Shown piece after piece: positions 51,977 through 59,771 of a DNA stretch of 64,000 bases; position 1 is the stretch's first letter; the number at the start of each line of letters is the position of its first letter. The position numbers were made by a program, and so were the translations under genes. Location of the stretch: positions 1,860,001-1,924,000 of the forward strand of contig NZ_CP082164.1 in the NCBI RefSeq assembly GCF_023101685.1, read 5' to 3'. Under the pieces are notes generated by a model. That model did not search any database. It saw nothing but the letters and a program-made list of their open reading frames with translations, and was not told the DNA's origin. Origin of the DNA: Bradyrhizobium sp. 186 (GTDB lineage: Bacteria; Pseudomonadota; Alphaproteobacteria; Rhizobiales; Xanthobacteraceae).

Positions 51977-53634
51977 CCATTCGCAACACCCGCACCGGGG
52001 GCCAGATCCTGATCGACCAGCTGGTCGCGCAAGGCGTCGAGCGCGTCACCTGCGTGCCGGGCGAGAGCTATCTCGCCGCGCTCGATGCGCTGCATGACAG
52101 CCCGATCGACGTCATGATCTGTCGCGCCGAAGGCGGCGCGGCGATGATGGCGGAGGCCTATGGCAAGCTCACCGGCCGGCCCGGAATCTGCTTCGTCACC
52201 CGCGGCCCGGGCGCGACCAATGCCAGCCACGGCGTCCACATCGCGATGCAGGATTCGACGCCGCTGATCCTGTTCGTCGGCCAGGTCGACACCGGCATGC
52301 GCGAGCGCGAGGCGTTCCAGGAGCTCGACTACAAGGCGGTGTTCGGCACCATGGCGAAATGGGTGGTCGAGATCGATCGTCCCGACCGCATTCCGGAGCT
52401 GGTCGCGCGCGCCTTCCGTGTCGCGATGCAGGGCCGTCCGGGTCCTGTCGTGATCTCGCTGCCGGAAAACATGCTGACCGAAACCGCAGCGGTGGCCGAT
52501 GCGATGCGGATCGAGCCGGCGGTAAGCTGGCCCGCGCCCGCCGACATCGAGCGCGTCGGCGCGATGCTCGCGAGCGCCAAGGCGCCACTCGTCATTCTCG
52601 GCGGCTCGCGCTGGTCGGATGAAGCAACCAAGAGCATCGCGCGCTTTGCCGAGCGGTTCGACCTGCCGGTCGCGACCTCGTTCCGCCGGACGTCGCTGAT
52701 CGACGCCGACCATTCGCATTATGCCGGCGATCTCGGCATCGGGCCGAGCCCGGGCCTGAAGGCGCGCATCGATGGCGCCGATGTCATTCTTCTCATCGGC
52801 GGCCGCATGTCGGAAATGCCGTCATCGTCCTACACGTTGCTCGATATTCCGACGCCGCAGCAGAAGCTGATCCACGTTCATCCGGGCTCCGAGGAGCTCG
52901 GCCGCGTCTATCAGCCGGCGCTCGCGATCCAGGCCACGCCGGCCGCGTTCGCCGCAGCCGTCGAGACGCTGAAGCCGGCCGCGGCCGTCGCCTGGAAGGG
53001 CGAGGCGGCCAAAGCGCACGCCGACTATCTTGCCTGGACCGGGACCGCGCGCGAGCTGCCGGGCACGTTCCAGTACGGGCAGGTCATGACCTGGCTGCGC
53101 GACCGCCTGCCGAAGGATGCGATCGTCTGCAACGGCGCCGGCAACTATGCCGGCTGGATCCATCGCCATCACCGCTTCCACAGCTTTGCCGCCCAGCTCG
53201 CGCCGACCTCGGGTTCGATGGGCTATGGCGTGCCGGCGGCAGTGCTGGCCAAGCGGCAATATCCGGATCGTACCGTCGTCGCCTTTGCCGGCGACGGCTG
53301 CTTCCTGATGAACGGGCAGGAATTTGCGACCGCCATGCAGTACGATGCGCCGCTCGTCGTCATCGTCGTCGACAATTCGCAATACGGCACCATCCGCATG
53401 CACCAGGAGCGCGACTATCCCGGCCGCGTCGTCGGCACTCAGCTCAAGAACCCCGACTTTGCGATGTATGCGAAGGCGTTCGGCGGCCATGGCGAGCGCG
53501 TCGAGCGCACCGAAGAGTTCGCGCCAGCGTTCGAGCGTGCGCTGGCCTCGGGCAAGCCGTCGATCCTGCATTGCATCATCGATCCGCGCGCGATCTCGGT
53601 CAGCAAGGACTTCGTGCCCGCGGTGAAGGCTTAG
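51973..53634 (+). CDS. Acetolactate synthase-like TPP-dependent enzyme
   Basis: The 553-residue product has a PYR domain with the catalytic Glu 53 (ICRAEGGAAMMAEAYG) and RGPGATNASHGVHIAMQDST. A central domain of about 150 residues follows. The TPP domain has VVAFAGDGCFLMNGQEFATA (GDG near residue 440) and DNSQYGTIRMHQERDY. The product is a 2-oxo-acid decarboxylase or ligase. Candidates include sulfoacetaldehyde acetyltransferase-like or benzoylformate decarboxylase-like enzymes. The start overlaps the aminotransferase stop, so the substrate may be that enzyme's oxo-acid product. Confidence 0.88.
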   Translation: MTIRNTRTGGQILIDQLVAQGVERVTCVPGESYLAALDALHDSPIDVMICRAEGGAAMMAEAYGKLTGRPGICFVTRGPGATNASHGVHIAMQDSTPLILFVGQVDTGMREREAFQELDYKAVFGTMAKWVVEIDRPDRIPELVARAFRVAMQGRPGPVVISLPENMLTETAAVADAMRIEPAVSWPAPADIERVGAMLASAKAPLVILGGSRWSDEATKSIARFAERFDLPVATSFRRTSLIDADHSHYAGDLGIGPSPGLKARIDGADVILLIGGRMSEMPSSSYTLLDIPTPQQKLIHVHPGSEELGRVYQPALAIQATPAAFAAAVETLKPAAAVAWKGEAAKAHADYLAWTGTARELPGTFQYGQVMTWLRDRLPKDAIVCNGAGNYAGWIHRHHRFHSFAAQLAPTSGSMGYGVPAAVLAKRQYPDRTVVAFAGDGCFLMNGQEFATAMQYDAPLVVIVVDNSQYGTIRMHQERDYPGRVVGTQLKNPDFAMYAKAFGGHGERVERTEEFAPAFERALASGKPSILHCIIDPRAISVSKDFVPAVKA

Positions 53635-53637
53635 CTG

Positions 53638-54903
53638 ATGCCGACCGGCCGCCACATCGCCATCATCGGTGCCGGCGCAGTCGGCGTCATCAGCGCCATC
53701 GAGGCGCTGCGCGAAGGCCATCGCGTCACGCTGATCGATCCGGGCGAGCCCGGCGGCGAACAAGCGGCGAGCTATGGCAATGCCGGCTGGCTGTCGTCGC
53801 ATTCGGTGGTTCCGCCGGCGGAGCCGGGCATCTGGAGAAAGGTGCCGGGCTATCTGATGGACCCGCTCGGGCCGCTCGCGATCCGCTGGTCTTATCTGCC
53901 GAAGGCACTGCCCTGGCTGATCAAGTACCTGCTCTCGGGCTGGACCGAGGCGCGGGTCGAAAAGACGGCCTTCGCGCTGCGCGACCTTTTGAAGGACGCG
54001 CCGCTCCTGCACAGGAAGCTCGCGGAGGAGGCCGGCGTCCCCGAGCTGATCGAGCGCAACGGCGTGATGCACGTCTTCCCGTCACGCGGCAATTTTGACG
54101 ACGATCTCGGCTGGCGCCTCCGCAAGCGTGTCGGCGTCGAATGGCTCGAACTCAACGCCGACGAAATGCGTCAGCGCGAGCCCGATCTGCATCCGCGCTA
54201 CACTTTTGGCATTGTGGTGGAGGAAGCCGGACGCTGCCGCGATCCCGGCGCTTATGTCGCGGCCCTTGCCAATCATGCGCTTGCGAGCGGCGCGAAGCTC
54301 GTCCGCGCCAAGGCGACGGGCCTCAAGCTCAACGGCAACAAGCTCGTCGCTGTTCTCACTGAAACTGGCGAGATCGCCTGCGATGCCGCGGTGGTCGCGG
54401 CCGGTGCGCATTCGAGACGGCTGACCGCATCGGTCGGCGATCCGCTGCCGCTGGAGACCGAGCGCGGCTATCACGTCATGATCGAGAATCCGGAATCGGG
54501 TCCGCGCAACTCGATGATGGCGTCGGATGCCAAATTGGTGGTGAACTGGACCGACAAGGGCCTGCGCGCAGCCGGTACGGTCGAGATCGCCGGTCTCGAG
54601 GCCGAGCCGAACTGGAAGCGCGCCGAGATCTTGCGCAACAACCTCTTCAGCATGTTCCCGAAACTGCCGAAGGATATTCCGGCGGCGCGTATCAAGACCT
54701 GGTTCGGCCATCGCCCGAGCATGCCGGACGGCCGCCCCTGCATTGGCTATGCGCGGGCCTCGCGCGATATCGTCTATGCCTTCGGCCACGGCCACATCGG
54801 CCTGGTCGGCTCGGCCCGCACCGGCCGTCTGGTCGCTCAGCTCCTGAGCGGCAAGGCGCCGGAGATTTCGCTTGCTCCCTTCGCACCCAACCGTTTCCTC
54901 TGA
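53638..54903 (+). CDS. DadA-like FAD-dependent amino-acid oxidoreductase
   Basis: The 421-residue DAO-fold flavoprotein has HIAIIGAGAVGVISAIEALR, ending in TLIDPGEPGGEQAASYGNAG, and late motifs WFGHRPSMPDGRPCIGYARA and YAFGHGHIGLVGSARTGRLV. The pattern matches D-amino-acid dehydrogenase DadA. It would convert a D-amino acid into its oxo acid. It follows the TPP gene after 3 bases and precedes a racemase-family gene after 9. Confidence 0.88.
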   Translation: MPTGRHIAIIGAGAVGVISAIEALREGHRVTLIDPGEPGGEQAASYGNAGWLSSHSVVPPAEPGIWRKVPGYLMDPLGPLAIRWSYLPKALPWLIKYLLSGWTEARVEKTAFALRDLLKDAPLLHRKLAEEAGVPELIERNGVMHVFPSRGNFDDDLGWRLRKRVGVEWLELNADEMRQREPDLHPRYTFGIVVEEAGRCRDPGAYVAALANHALASGAKLVRAKATGLKLNGNKLVAVLTETGEIACDAAVVAAGAHSRRLTASVGDPLPLETERGYHVMIENPESGPRNSMMASDAKLVVNWTDKGLRAAGTVEIAGLEAEPNWKRAEILRNNLFSMFPKLPKDIPAARIKTWFGHRPSMPDGRPCIGYARASRDIVYAFGHGHIGLVGSARTGRLVAQLLSGKAPEISLAPFAPNRFL

Positions 54904-54912
54904 GATCGCAGC

Positions 54913-55656
54913 ATGACTTATCCAGCCAACTCATCTTCCCGCATCGCCCGTGGCGGCAAGGCCATCTATGGCGCGCCGCTCGGCATCCTGATGCTGGAAG
55001 CGCGCTTCCCCCGCATTCCCGGCGACATGGGCAACGGCACGACCTGGCCGTTCCCCGTGCTCTATCGCGTAGTGAGCGGTGCCTCGCCGGAGAAAGTCGT
55101 GCTGAAGGGCGCCGCGGGCCTGCTGCCTGATTTCATCGATGCGGCGAAGGACCTGGTGCGGCTCGGCGCCGAGGCCATCACCACCAATTGCGGCTTCCTC
55201 TCGCTGTTCCAGAAGGAGATCGCAGCTGCCGTCGGCGTTCCCGTTGCGACGTCGTCGCTGATGCAGGTGCCGTGGGTGCAGGCGACCTTGCCGCCGGGCA
55301 AGCGCGTCGGTCTCGTCACGGTCTCCGGCTCGACCTTGACGCCGGCCCATCTCGAAGGCGCCGGTGTGCCACTCGACACGCCGCTGGTCGGCACCGAGAA
55401 CGGCAAGGAGTTCTTTCGCGTCCTGATCAAGGCCGAGAAGGACGACATGGACATCGCGCAAGCCGAGCGCGACGTGGTCGAGGCGGGCAAGCAGCTCGTC
55501 GCGGAGCATCCCGATGTCAGCGCCATCGTGCTCGAATGCACCAACATGCCGCCTTATGCGGCAGCGTTGCAGGCCGAGGTCGGATTGCCGGTTTACGACA
55601 TCTATTCCATGATCACCTGGTTTCATGCTGGACTGCGTCCGCGCGCCTTTGCCTGA
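54913..55656 (+). CDS. Asp/Glu/hydantoin racemase-family protein
   Basis: This is a 247-residue two-lobed protein. Each lobe has a catalytic Cys: ITTNCGFLSLFQ (about residue 94) and VLECTNMPPYAAAL (about residue 210). This fits cofactor-independent racemases and related arylmalonate decarboxylase-type enzymes. The position after a DadA-like gene suggests that it converts the L form into the D form used by that enzyme, or the reverse. It is the last metabolic gene before the GntR regulator. Confidence 0.85.
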   Translation: MTYPANSSSRIARGGKAIYGAPLGILMLEARFPRIPGDMGNGTTWPFPVLYRVVSGASPEKVVLKGAAGLLPDFIDAAKDLVRLGAEAITTNCGFLSLFQKEIAAAVGVPVATSSLMQVPWVQATLPPGKRVGLVTVSGSTLTPAHLEGAGVPLDTPLVGTENGKEFFRVLIKAEKDDMDIAQAERDVVEAGKQLVAEHPDVSAIVLECTNMPPYAAALQAEVGLPVYDIYSMITWFHAGLRPRAFA

Positions 55657-55754
55657 TTCTGGCGTCGCAAAACTCTGAACAAGCTCCGCTCAGACGTCGT
55701 TTGCATTACCATTGTTCACACAGACTCGGTATATTGAGCTGTGTTCGGGCATGA

Positions 55755-56468
55755 ATGCAGCTTATGAAGAGCAACGTGGAACTGACTTCCGATAGCATCG
55801 TCGATCGCGTCTATGAACAGCTCAAGGCAATGGCCGTGAGCTACGAGTTCAAGCCGGGCGAACGGCTCAACGAGGGCGAGCTGGCAAAGCGCCTCGGCGT
55901 CAGCCGCACCCCACTGCGCGAAGCGCTCAATCGTCTCAACACCGAAGGTTTTCTGCGTTTCACGCCGGGCAAGGGTTTTTTCTGCCGCGAGCTCGACGCG
56001 CACGAGATCTTCGATCTCTACGAGCTGCGCAAATCGATCGAGGTCGCCTCGATCCGCCTCGCCATCAAGCGCGCCAAGGACGAGGACATCGACGCGCTGT
56101 TGAAGTTCCTCGAAGCCACCGGGCCCGACCCCGGCGAGCGCTCCTCGGTCGAGCTGGTCGAGTTGGATGAGACCTTTCACGAGCGGTTGATGGCGATGTC
56201 GAACAATGCCGAGATGCTGCGCGTACTGCGCAACGTCAACGCGCGCATCCGCTTCGTGCGCTGGATCGACATGGACAGCATCAACCGCTCCAACACCCAG
56301 GCCGAGCACCGCGCCGTTGTGGAAGGGTTGAAGGCGCGCGACGAGGCCGCTTGCGTTTCGGTGCTGGAAAAACACATCGACCGCCGCCTCGATCGCATCA
56401 CCTCCGCGATCAAGGAAGGTTACGCGCAGATCTACATGCCGGCGACGGCGAGGTCGGCGGCGAATTGA
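55755..56468 (+). CDS. GntR-family regulator, FCD type
   Basis: The 237-residue protein has the winged helix (SIVDRVYEQLKAMAVSYEFK, PGERLNEGELAKRLGVSRTP, LREALNRLNTEGFLRFTPGK) and an FCD domain from about residue 85. The metal-binding positions of the FCD domain are present, with Asp/His in DETFHERLMAMSN and His in AEHRAVVEGLK. ATG 55755 is given; ATG 55764 in frame is an alternative. It follows the catabolic genes by 98 bases. An inverted pair ACACAG/CTGTGT at 55718-55744 could be its own site. Confidence 0.88.
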   Translation: MQLMKSNVELTSDSIVDRVYEQLKAMAVSYEFKPGERLNEGELAKRLGVSRTPLREALNRLNTEGFLRFTPGKGFFCRELDAHEIFDLYELRKSIEVASIRLAIKRAKDEDIDALLKFLEATGPDPGERSSVELVELDETFHERLMAMSNNAEMLRVLRNVNARIRFVRWIDMDSINRSNTQAEHRAVVEGLKARDEAACVSVLEKHIDRRLDRITSAIKEGYAQIYMPATARSAAN

Positions 56469-56480
56469 GGCACTTTCTTC

Positions 56481-56633
56481 CTTCTCCCCTTGTGGGAGAA
56501 GGTGGCGCGAAGCGCCGGATGAGGGGTCTCTTTCCGCGCGTACAGATGCGCTTGAGTGTGCGGAGACAGACCCCTCACCCTAGTGAGTTCGTGTCGACCT
56601 GCGGTGATGCCCTCTCCCACAAGGGGAGAGGGC
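56481..56633. repeat. Composite palindromic repeat with CTCTCCC-type hairpins
   Basis: It consists of a hairpin CTTCTCCC/GGGAGAAG (56481-56501), a pair TGAGGGGTCT/AGACCCCTCA (56520-56529 and 56568-56577) and a hairpin GCCCTCTCCC/GGGAGAGGGC (56609-56633). All arms are perfect. The element occupies most of the 305-base gap before the two-subunit TPP enzyme and resembles a common rhizobial intergenic mosaic. Confidence 0.8.
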
Positions 56634-56773
56634 GCAGCGATGCGCATTGTGATCTTACTGAACTCATGCGAAGGGGCAGCTATACAATCCCTCGATATCT
56701 GGTCGTGCCAGACGGTCAGAGCTTTCGCGCGCGAACGCCGCTAGCGTGCCGCCCGAAGTCAAGGAGACCCGCG

Positions 56774-57316
56774 GTGCATAGCCCTCAACCGAATCTCGAA
56801 ACGCGTGCCGGCGACGACTGGCCGTCCGAGCTCTATCGCATCCTGAAAGCCGCCGACGTGCGGCAGTTGTCCTACGTGCCGGATGCCGGCCATAGCCAGC
56901 TGATCCGCCTGTTCTCGGCCGACCGCGACGTCACCACCAACGTGCTGACGACGGAAGAGGAGGGCGTTGCGATCGCCGCGGGCGCCTGGCTCGGCGGCCA
57001 GCGCAGCGTGCTGCTGATGCAGTCGAGCGGGGTCGGCAATTGCATTAATATGCTGTCGCTGTCGGCGATCGGACGCTTTCCGCTGCTGATGCTGGTGACG
57101 ATGCGCGGCGAATGGGCCGAGTTCAATCCCTGGCAGGTGCCGATGAGCCGGGCGACGCAGCCGTCGCTGGAAGCGATCGGCCTGAAAGTGATGCGCGCGG
57201 AGACGCCGGAAGATCTGGTCGAGACCGTCGAATCGGCGGCTGCGCTCGCCTACGAAGCCGACCAGCAGGTCGCAGTGCTGATCGGCCAGCGCCTGATCGG
57301 AAAGAAAAAGTGGTGA
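56774..57316 (+). CDS. TPP-dependent decarboxylase, PYR (alpha) subunit
   Basis: This 180-residue protein carries only the PYR half of a decarboxylase. The catalytic Glu lies in LTTEEEGVAIAAGAWLGGQR, and LLMQSSGVGNCINMLSLSAI and LLMLVTMRGEWAEFNPWQVP are typical of the ComD-type subunits of sulfopyruvate and phosphonopyruvate decarboxylases. The start is GTG 56774 with AAGGAGA upstream, and the longer open frame is a shadow. The stop overlaps the beta-subunit start (GTGA). Confidence 0.8.
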   Translation: MHSPQPNLETRAGDDWPSELYRILKAADVRQLSYVPDAGHSQLIRLFSADRDVTTNVLTTEEEGVAIAAGAWLGGQRSVLLMQSSGVGNCINMLSLSAIGRFPLLMLVTMRGEWAEFNPWQVPMSRATQPSLEAIGLKVMRAETPEDLVETVESAAALAYEADQQVAVLIGQRLIGKKKW

Positions 57317-57912
57317 TGTCGATGTCTGCACCGTCTCAACTCGATCGCCGTGCCGCCGTCGCGGCCCTCCTGAAGGATCGCAAGGAGACGCTGGTCGTCT
57401 CCGGCCTCGGTTCTCCCACCTACGACCTGCATTCGGTCGGCGACCACGACGGCAATTTCTATCTCTGGGGCGCGATGGGCGGTGCCGCGCTGATCGGACT
57501 CGGGCTGGCGCAGGCCCAGCCGTCCAAGCGTGTCCTCGCCCTGACCGGGGACGGCGAACAATTGATGGGGCTGGGCGGTCTCGCCACCATCGGCGTCGCA
57601 CGCCCGCGCAATCTCGACATCGTCGTGATCGACAACCAGCATTTTGGCGAGACCGGGATGCAGGCGAGCCACACCGGGCGCGGTGTCGATCTCACGGCGA
57701 TCGCCGCGGCTTGCGGCTTTGCCGCGGTCGGAACCGCGCGGACGATCGAGGAGGTTGAACGTGTCGCGAGACAAATCGGCGAACAGTCCGAGGGACCGCG
57801 CCTGTTCGTGATCAAGGTGGCGGCGGAAAATCCGCCGCGCTCGCTGCCGTCGCGCGATGCCGTCTTTATCAAGAACCGGTTCCGTGCTCATCTCGGCTTC
57901 GCGGCGGCGTGA
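57313..57912 (+). CDS. TPP-dependent decarboxylase, TPP-binding (beta) subunit
   Basis: This is a 199-residue partner of the PYR subunit. It has the ThDP-binding pattern VLALTGDGEQLMGLGGLATI (GDG near residue 79) followed by LDIVVIDNQHFGETGMQASH. GTG 57313 overlaps the alpha stop; ATG 57316 and ATG 57322 are alternatives. Bacterial proteins of this kind decarboxylate sulfopyruvate, phosphonopyruvate or related oxo acids with a negatively charged C3 substituent. Which applies here cannot be judged by eye. Confidence 0.82.
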   Translation: MMSMSAPSQLDRRAAVAALLKDRKETLVVSGLGSPTYDLHSVGDHDGNFYLWGAMGGAALIGLGLAQAQPSKRVLALTGDGEQLMGLGGLATIGVARPRNLDIVVIDNQHFGETGMQASHTGRGVDLTAIAAACGFAAVGTARTIEEVERVARQIGEQSEGPRLFVIKVAAENPPRSLPSRDAVFIKNRFRAHLGFAAA

Positions 57913-57968
57913 GCCGGGCTCTCACCCGGCAACAGCCTGCCCGAAGCAGCTATTCTGGAGTGAGACCC

Positions 57969-58747
57969 ATGAAATTATCCGGCAAGGTCGCCGCCATCAC
58001 CGGCGCGGCGCGCGGCATCGGCAAGGCCTGTGCAAAACGATTCCTCGACGACGGCGTCAAGGTCGTCATCTCGGATGTCGATGCCGACGGCCTTGCCGCG
58101 ACGGCCGCCGAACTCGGGCGGCCGGATGCCTTGCGCGCCGTTCCCGGCAATGTCGCCAAGCGTGCGGACGTCGACCAGCTCGTCGCGACCGCTGCCAAGG
58201 AGTTCGGCCGGCTCGACATCATGGTCAACAATGCCGGCATCGCCCGCAACCAGGACATCCTGGACATTTCCGAGCAGGATTTCGATGACGTCATCGCCAT
58301 CAACCTGAAGGGCGCGTTCTTCGGGGTACAGGCGGCGGCCAAGCAGATGATTGCACAGGGCGGCGGTGGGGTCATCATCAACATGTCCTCGGTCAATGCG
58401 CTGCTGGCGATCCCGACGCTCGCGACCTACGCCATCTCCAAGGGTGGCATGAAGCAGCTCACGAGCGTTGCGGCCGTCGCGCTCGCCCCGCACAACATCC
58501 GCGTCGTCGCGGTGGGGCCGGGGACGATTTTGACCGACATGGTGGCGTCCGCGATCTTCAATTCCGAGGAGGCGCGGCGCGGCGTGATGTCACGCACGCC
58601 GATCGGCCGCGGCGGCGAGCCGAGCGAGTTGCCTCCGTCGTCGCGTTCCTCGCCAGCGACGATGCGTCGTATATTACCGGGCAGACGATCTATCCGGATG
58701 GAGGGCGGTTGATCCTGAACTATACGGTGCCGGTGAAGGAGAAGTAG
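57969..58747 (+). pseudogene. SDR oxidoreductase gene with a C-terminal frameshift
   Basis: The enzyme core is intact: the NAD motif ITGAARGIGKACAKRF, NNAG in IMVNNAGIARNQD, a Ser in INMSSVNALLAIPT, and the catalytic Tyr/Lys in YAISKGGMKQ. After GEPSE (near 58628) the frame runs into nonsense and stops at 58712. One base further on, the frame reads VASVVAFLASDDASYITGQT, IYPDGGRLILNY and so on to a TAG at 58745-58747. This is the normal SDR C-terminus, so one G appears to be missing. It is either a recent frameshift mutation or a base-call error. The gene follows the decarboxylase genes by 56 bases. Confidence 0.85.
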
Positions 58748-58761
58748 GGGACGGAGAGAGT

Positions 58762-58924
58762 TCTGGATTGCGTCGCTGCGCTCGCAATGACGATGTCGTG
58801 GCACACGCGCTCCACATTCTCTCGTCATCGCCCGGCTTGACCGGGCGATCCAGTACGCCGTGACACCTGCGATGGAGCCGAGACGCTACGGCGTACTGGA
58901 TGCCCCGCCTTCGCGGGGCATGAC
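58762..58924. repeat. Palindromic intergenic element plus partial second element
   Basis: The main element (58824-58924) has outer GTCAT/ATGAC, hairpin ATCGCCCGG/CCGGGCGAT (58827-58849) and a 14-base perfect pair at 58848-58861 and 58888-58901. Before it, 58762-58792 (TCTGGATTGC... GCAATGACG) resembles the right half of the repeat at 62892-63013. The gap of 206 bases between the SDR gene and the IclR gene therefore holds no gene. Confidence 0.8.
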
Positions 58925-58953
58925 AGCGGTGGCCGCGTGAGGCAGCGTAAACG

Positions 58954-59748
58954 TTACTCCGCCGCGATCGTCATCCCGTGACCCAGCCGCTTCGAGATTC
59001 CGACGGCGCAATCGTGCAGCGCATTTGCGATGGGGCTGTCCCAGCGGGCGTCGAACGTGCCTTCCGGTCCCATCGCCGTGATGACCAGCGCGACATGACC
59101 GGCATGGTCGAACACGGGCGCGGAAAACGCGTTGACGCCGGGCAGGGGATCGCCGAGTGCGCGCGCAAGTCCGTGCTTGCGCACCTCGGCGAGCATGTCG
59201 CCGACCTTCACGCCCTTCACCGCCCGCTTCGGATTGTAACCCACACCATGACGGTCGAGGCCGCTTTCGAGCGCGGCGCTGATCGTCTTCTGGGGCAGGA
59301 ATGCCGCAAACGCCCGGCCCGTCGCGGTCTCCAGCAGCGCCATCACCGAGCCGACGCGCATCACGATGTGAACGGGCTGGCCCGGCTCTTCCAGTTGCAC
59401 CACGGTCGGACCGTGCGTGCCCCAGACCGCCAGCGAGACCGCATGTCCAATCCGGGCCGCGAGCGTCGCGATCTTGGGTCTTGCGATGCGCACGCCGGAG
59501 AGGCGGCGCAGGCTGATCAGGCCCAGCTCCAGCGCCAGCGCGCCGATCTCATAGTGGCCGGTGATTTCATCCTGCTCGATCAGCCCGATGCGCGAGAAGC
59601 TGGCGAGATAGGGATGCGCCTTGGCCGGCGTCATGCCGGCCTCGCGCGCGAGATCGCGCAGCATCATCGGCTCGCCGCTTCTTGCGAGCGCGCGGAGCAA
59701 TTCTCCGCCGACCTCGATCGACTGGATGCCGCGGCTTTCTCTCTTCAT
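58954..59748 (-). CDS. IclR-family regulator
   Basis: The 264-residue protein has an N-terminal winged helix (SIEVGGELLRALARSGEPMM, LRDLAREAGMTPAKAHPYLA) and the IclR effector domain from about residue 80 (LAARIGHAVSLAVWGTHGPT, MVMR-like VGSVMALLETATGRAFAAFL). It lies at the end of a leftward operon with a flavoprotein and an orphan binding protein and probably regulates it. Confidence 0.88.
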   Translation of the reverse strand: MKRESRGIQSIEVGGELLRALARSGEPMMLRDLAREAGMTPAKAHPYLASFSRIGLIEQDEITGHYEIGALALELGLISLRRLSGVRIARPKIATLAARIGHAVSLAVWGTHGPTVVQLEEPGQPVHIVMRVGSVMALLETATGRAFAAFLPQKTISAALESGLDRHGVGYNPKRAVKGVKVGDMLAEVRKHGLARALGDPLPGVNAFSAPVFDHAGHVALVITAMGPEGTFDARWDSPIANALHDCAVGISKRLGHGMTIAAE

Positions 59749-59771
59749 GCGCCTCCTAGCGCGTGATGCAT

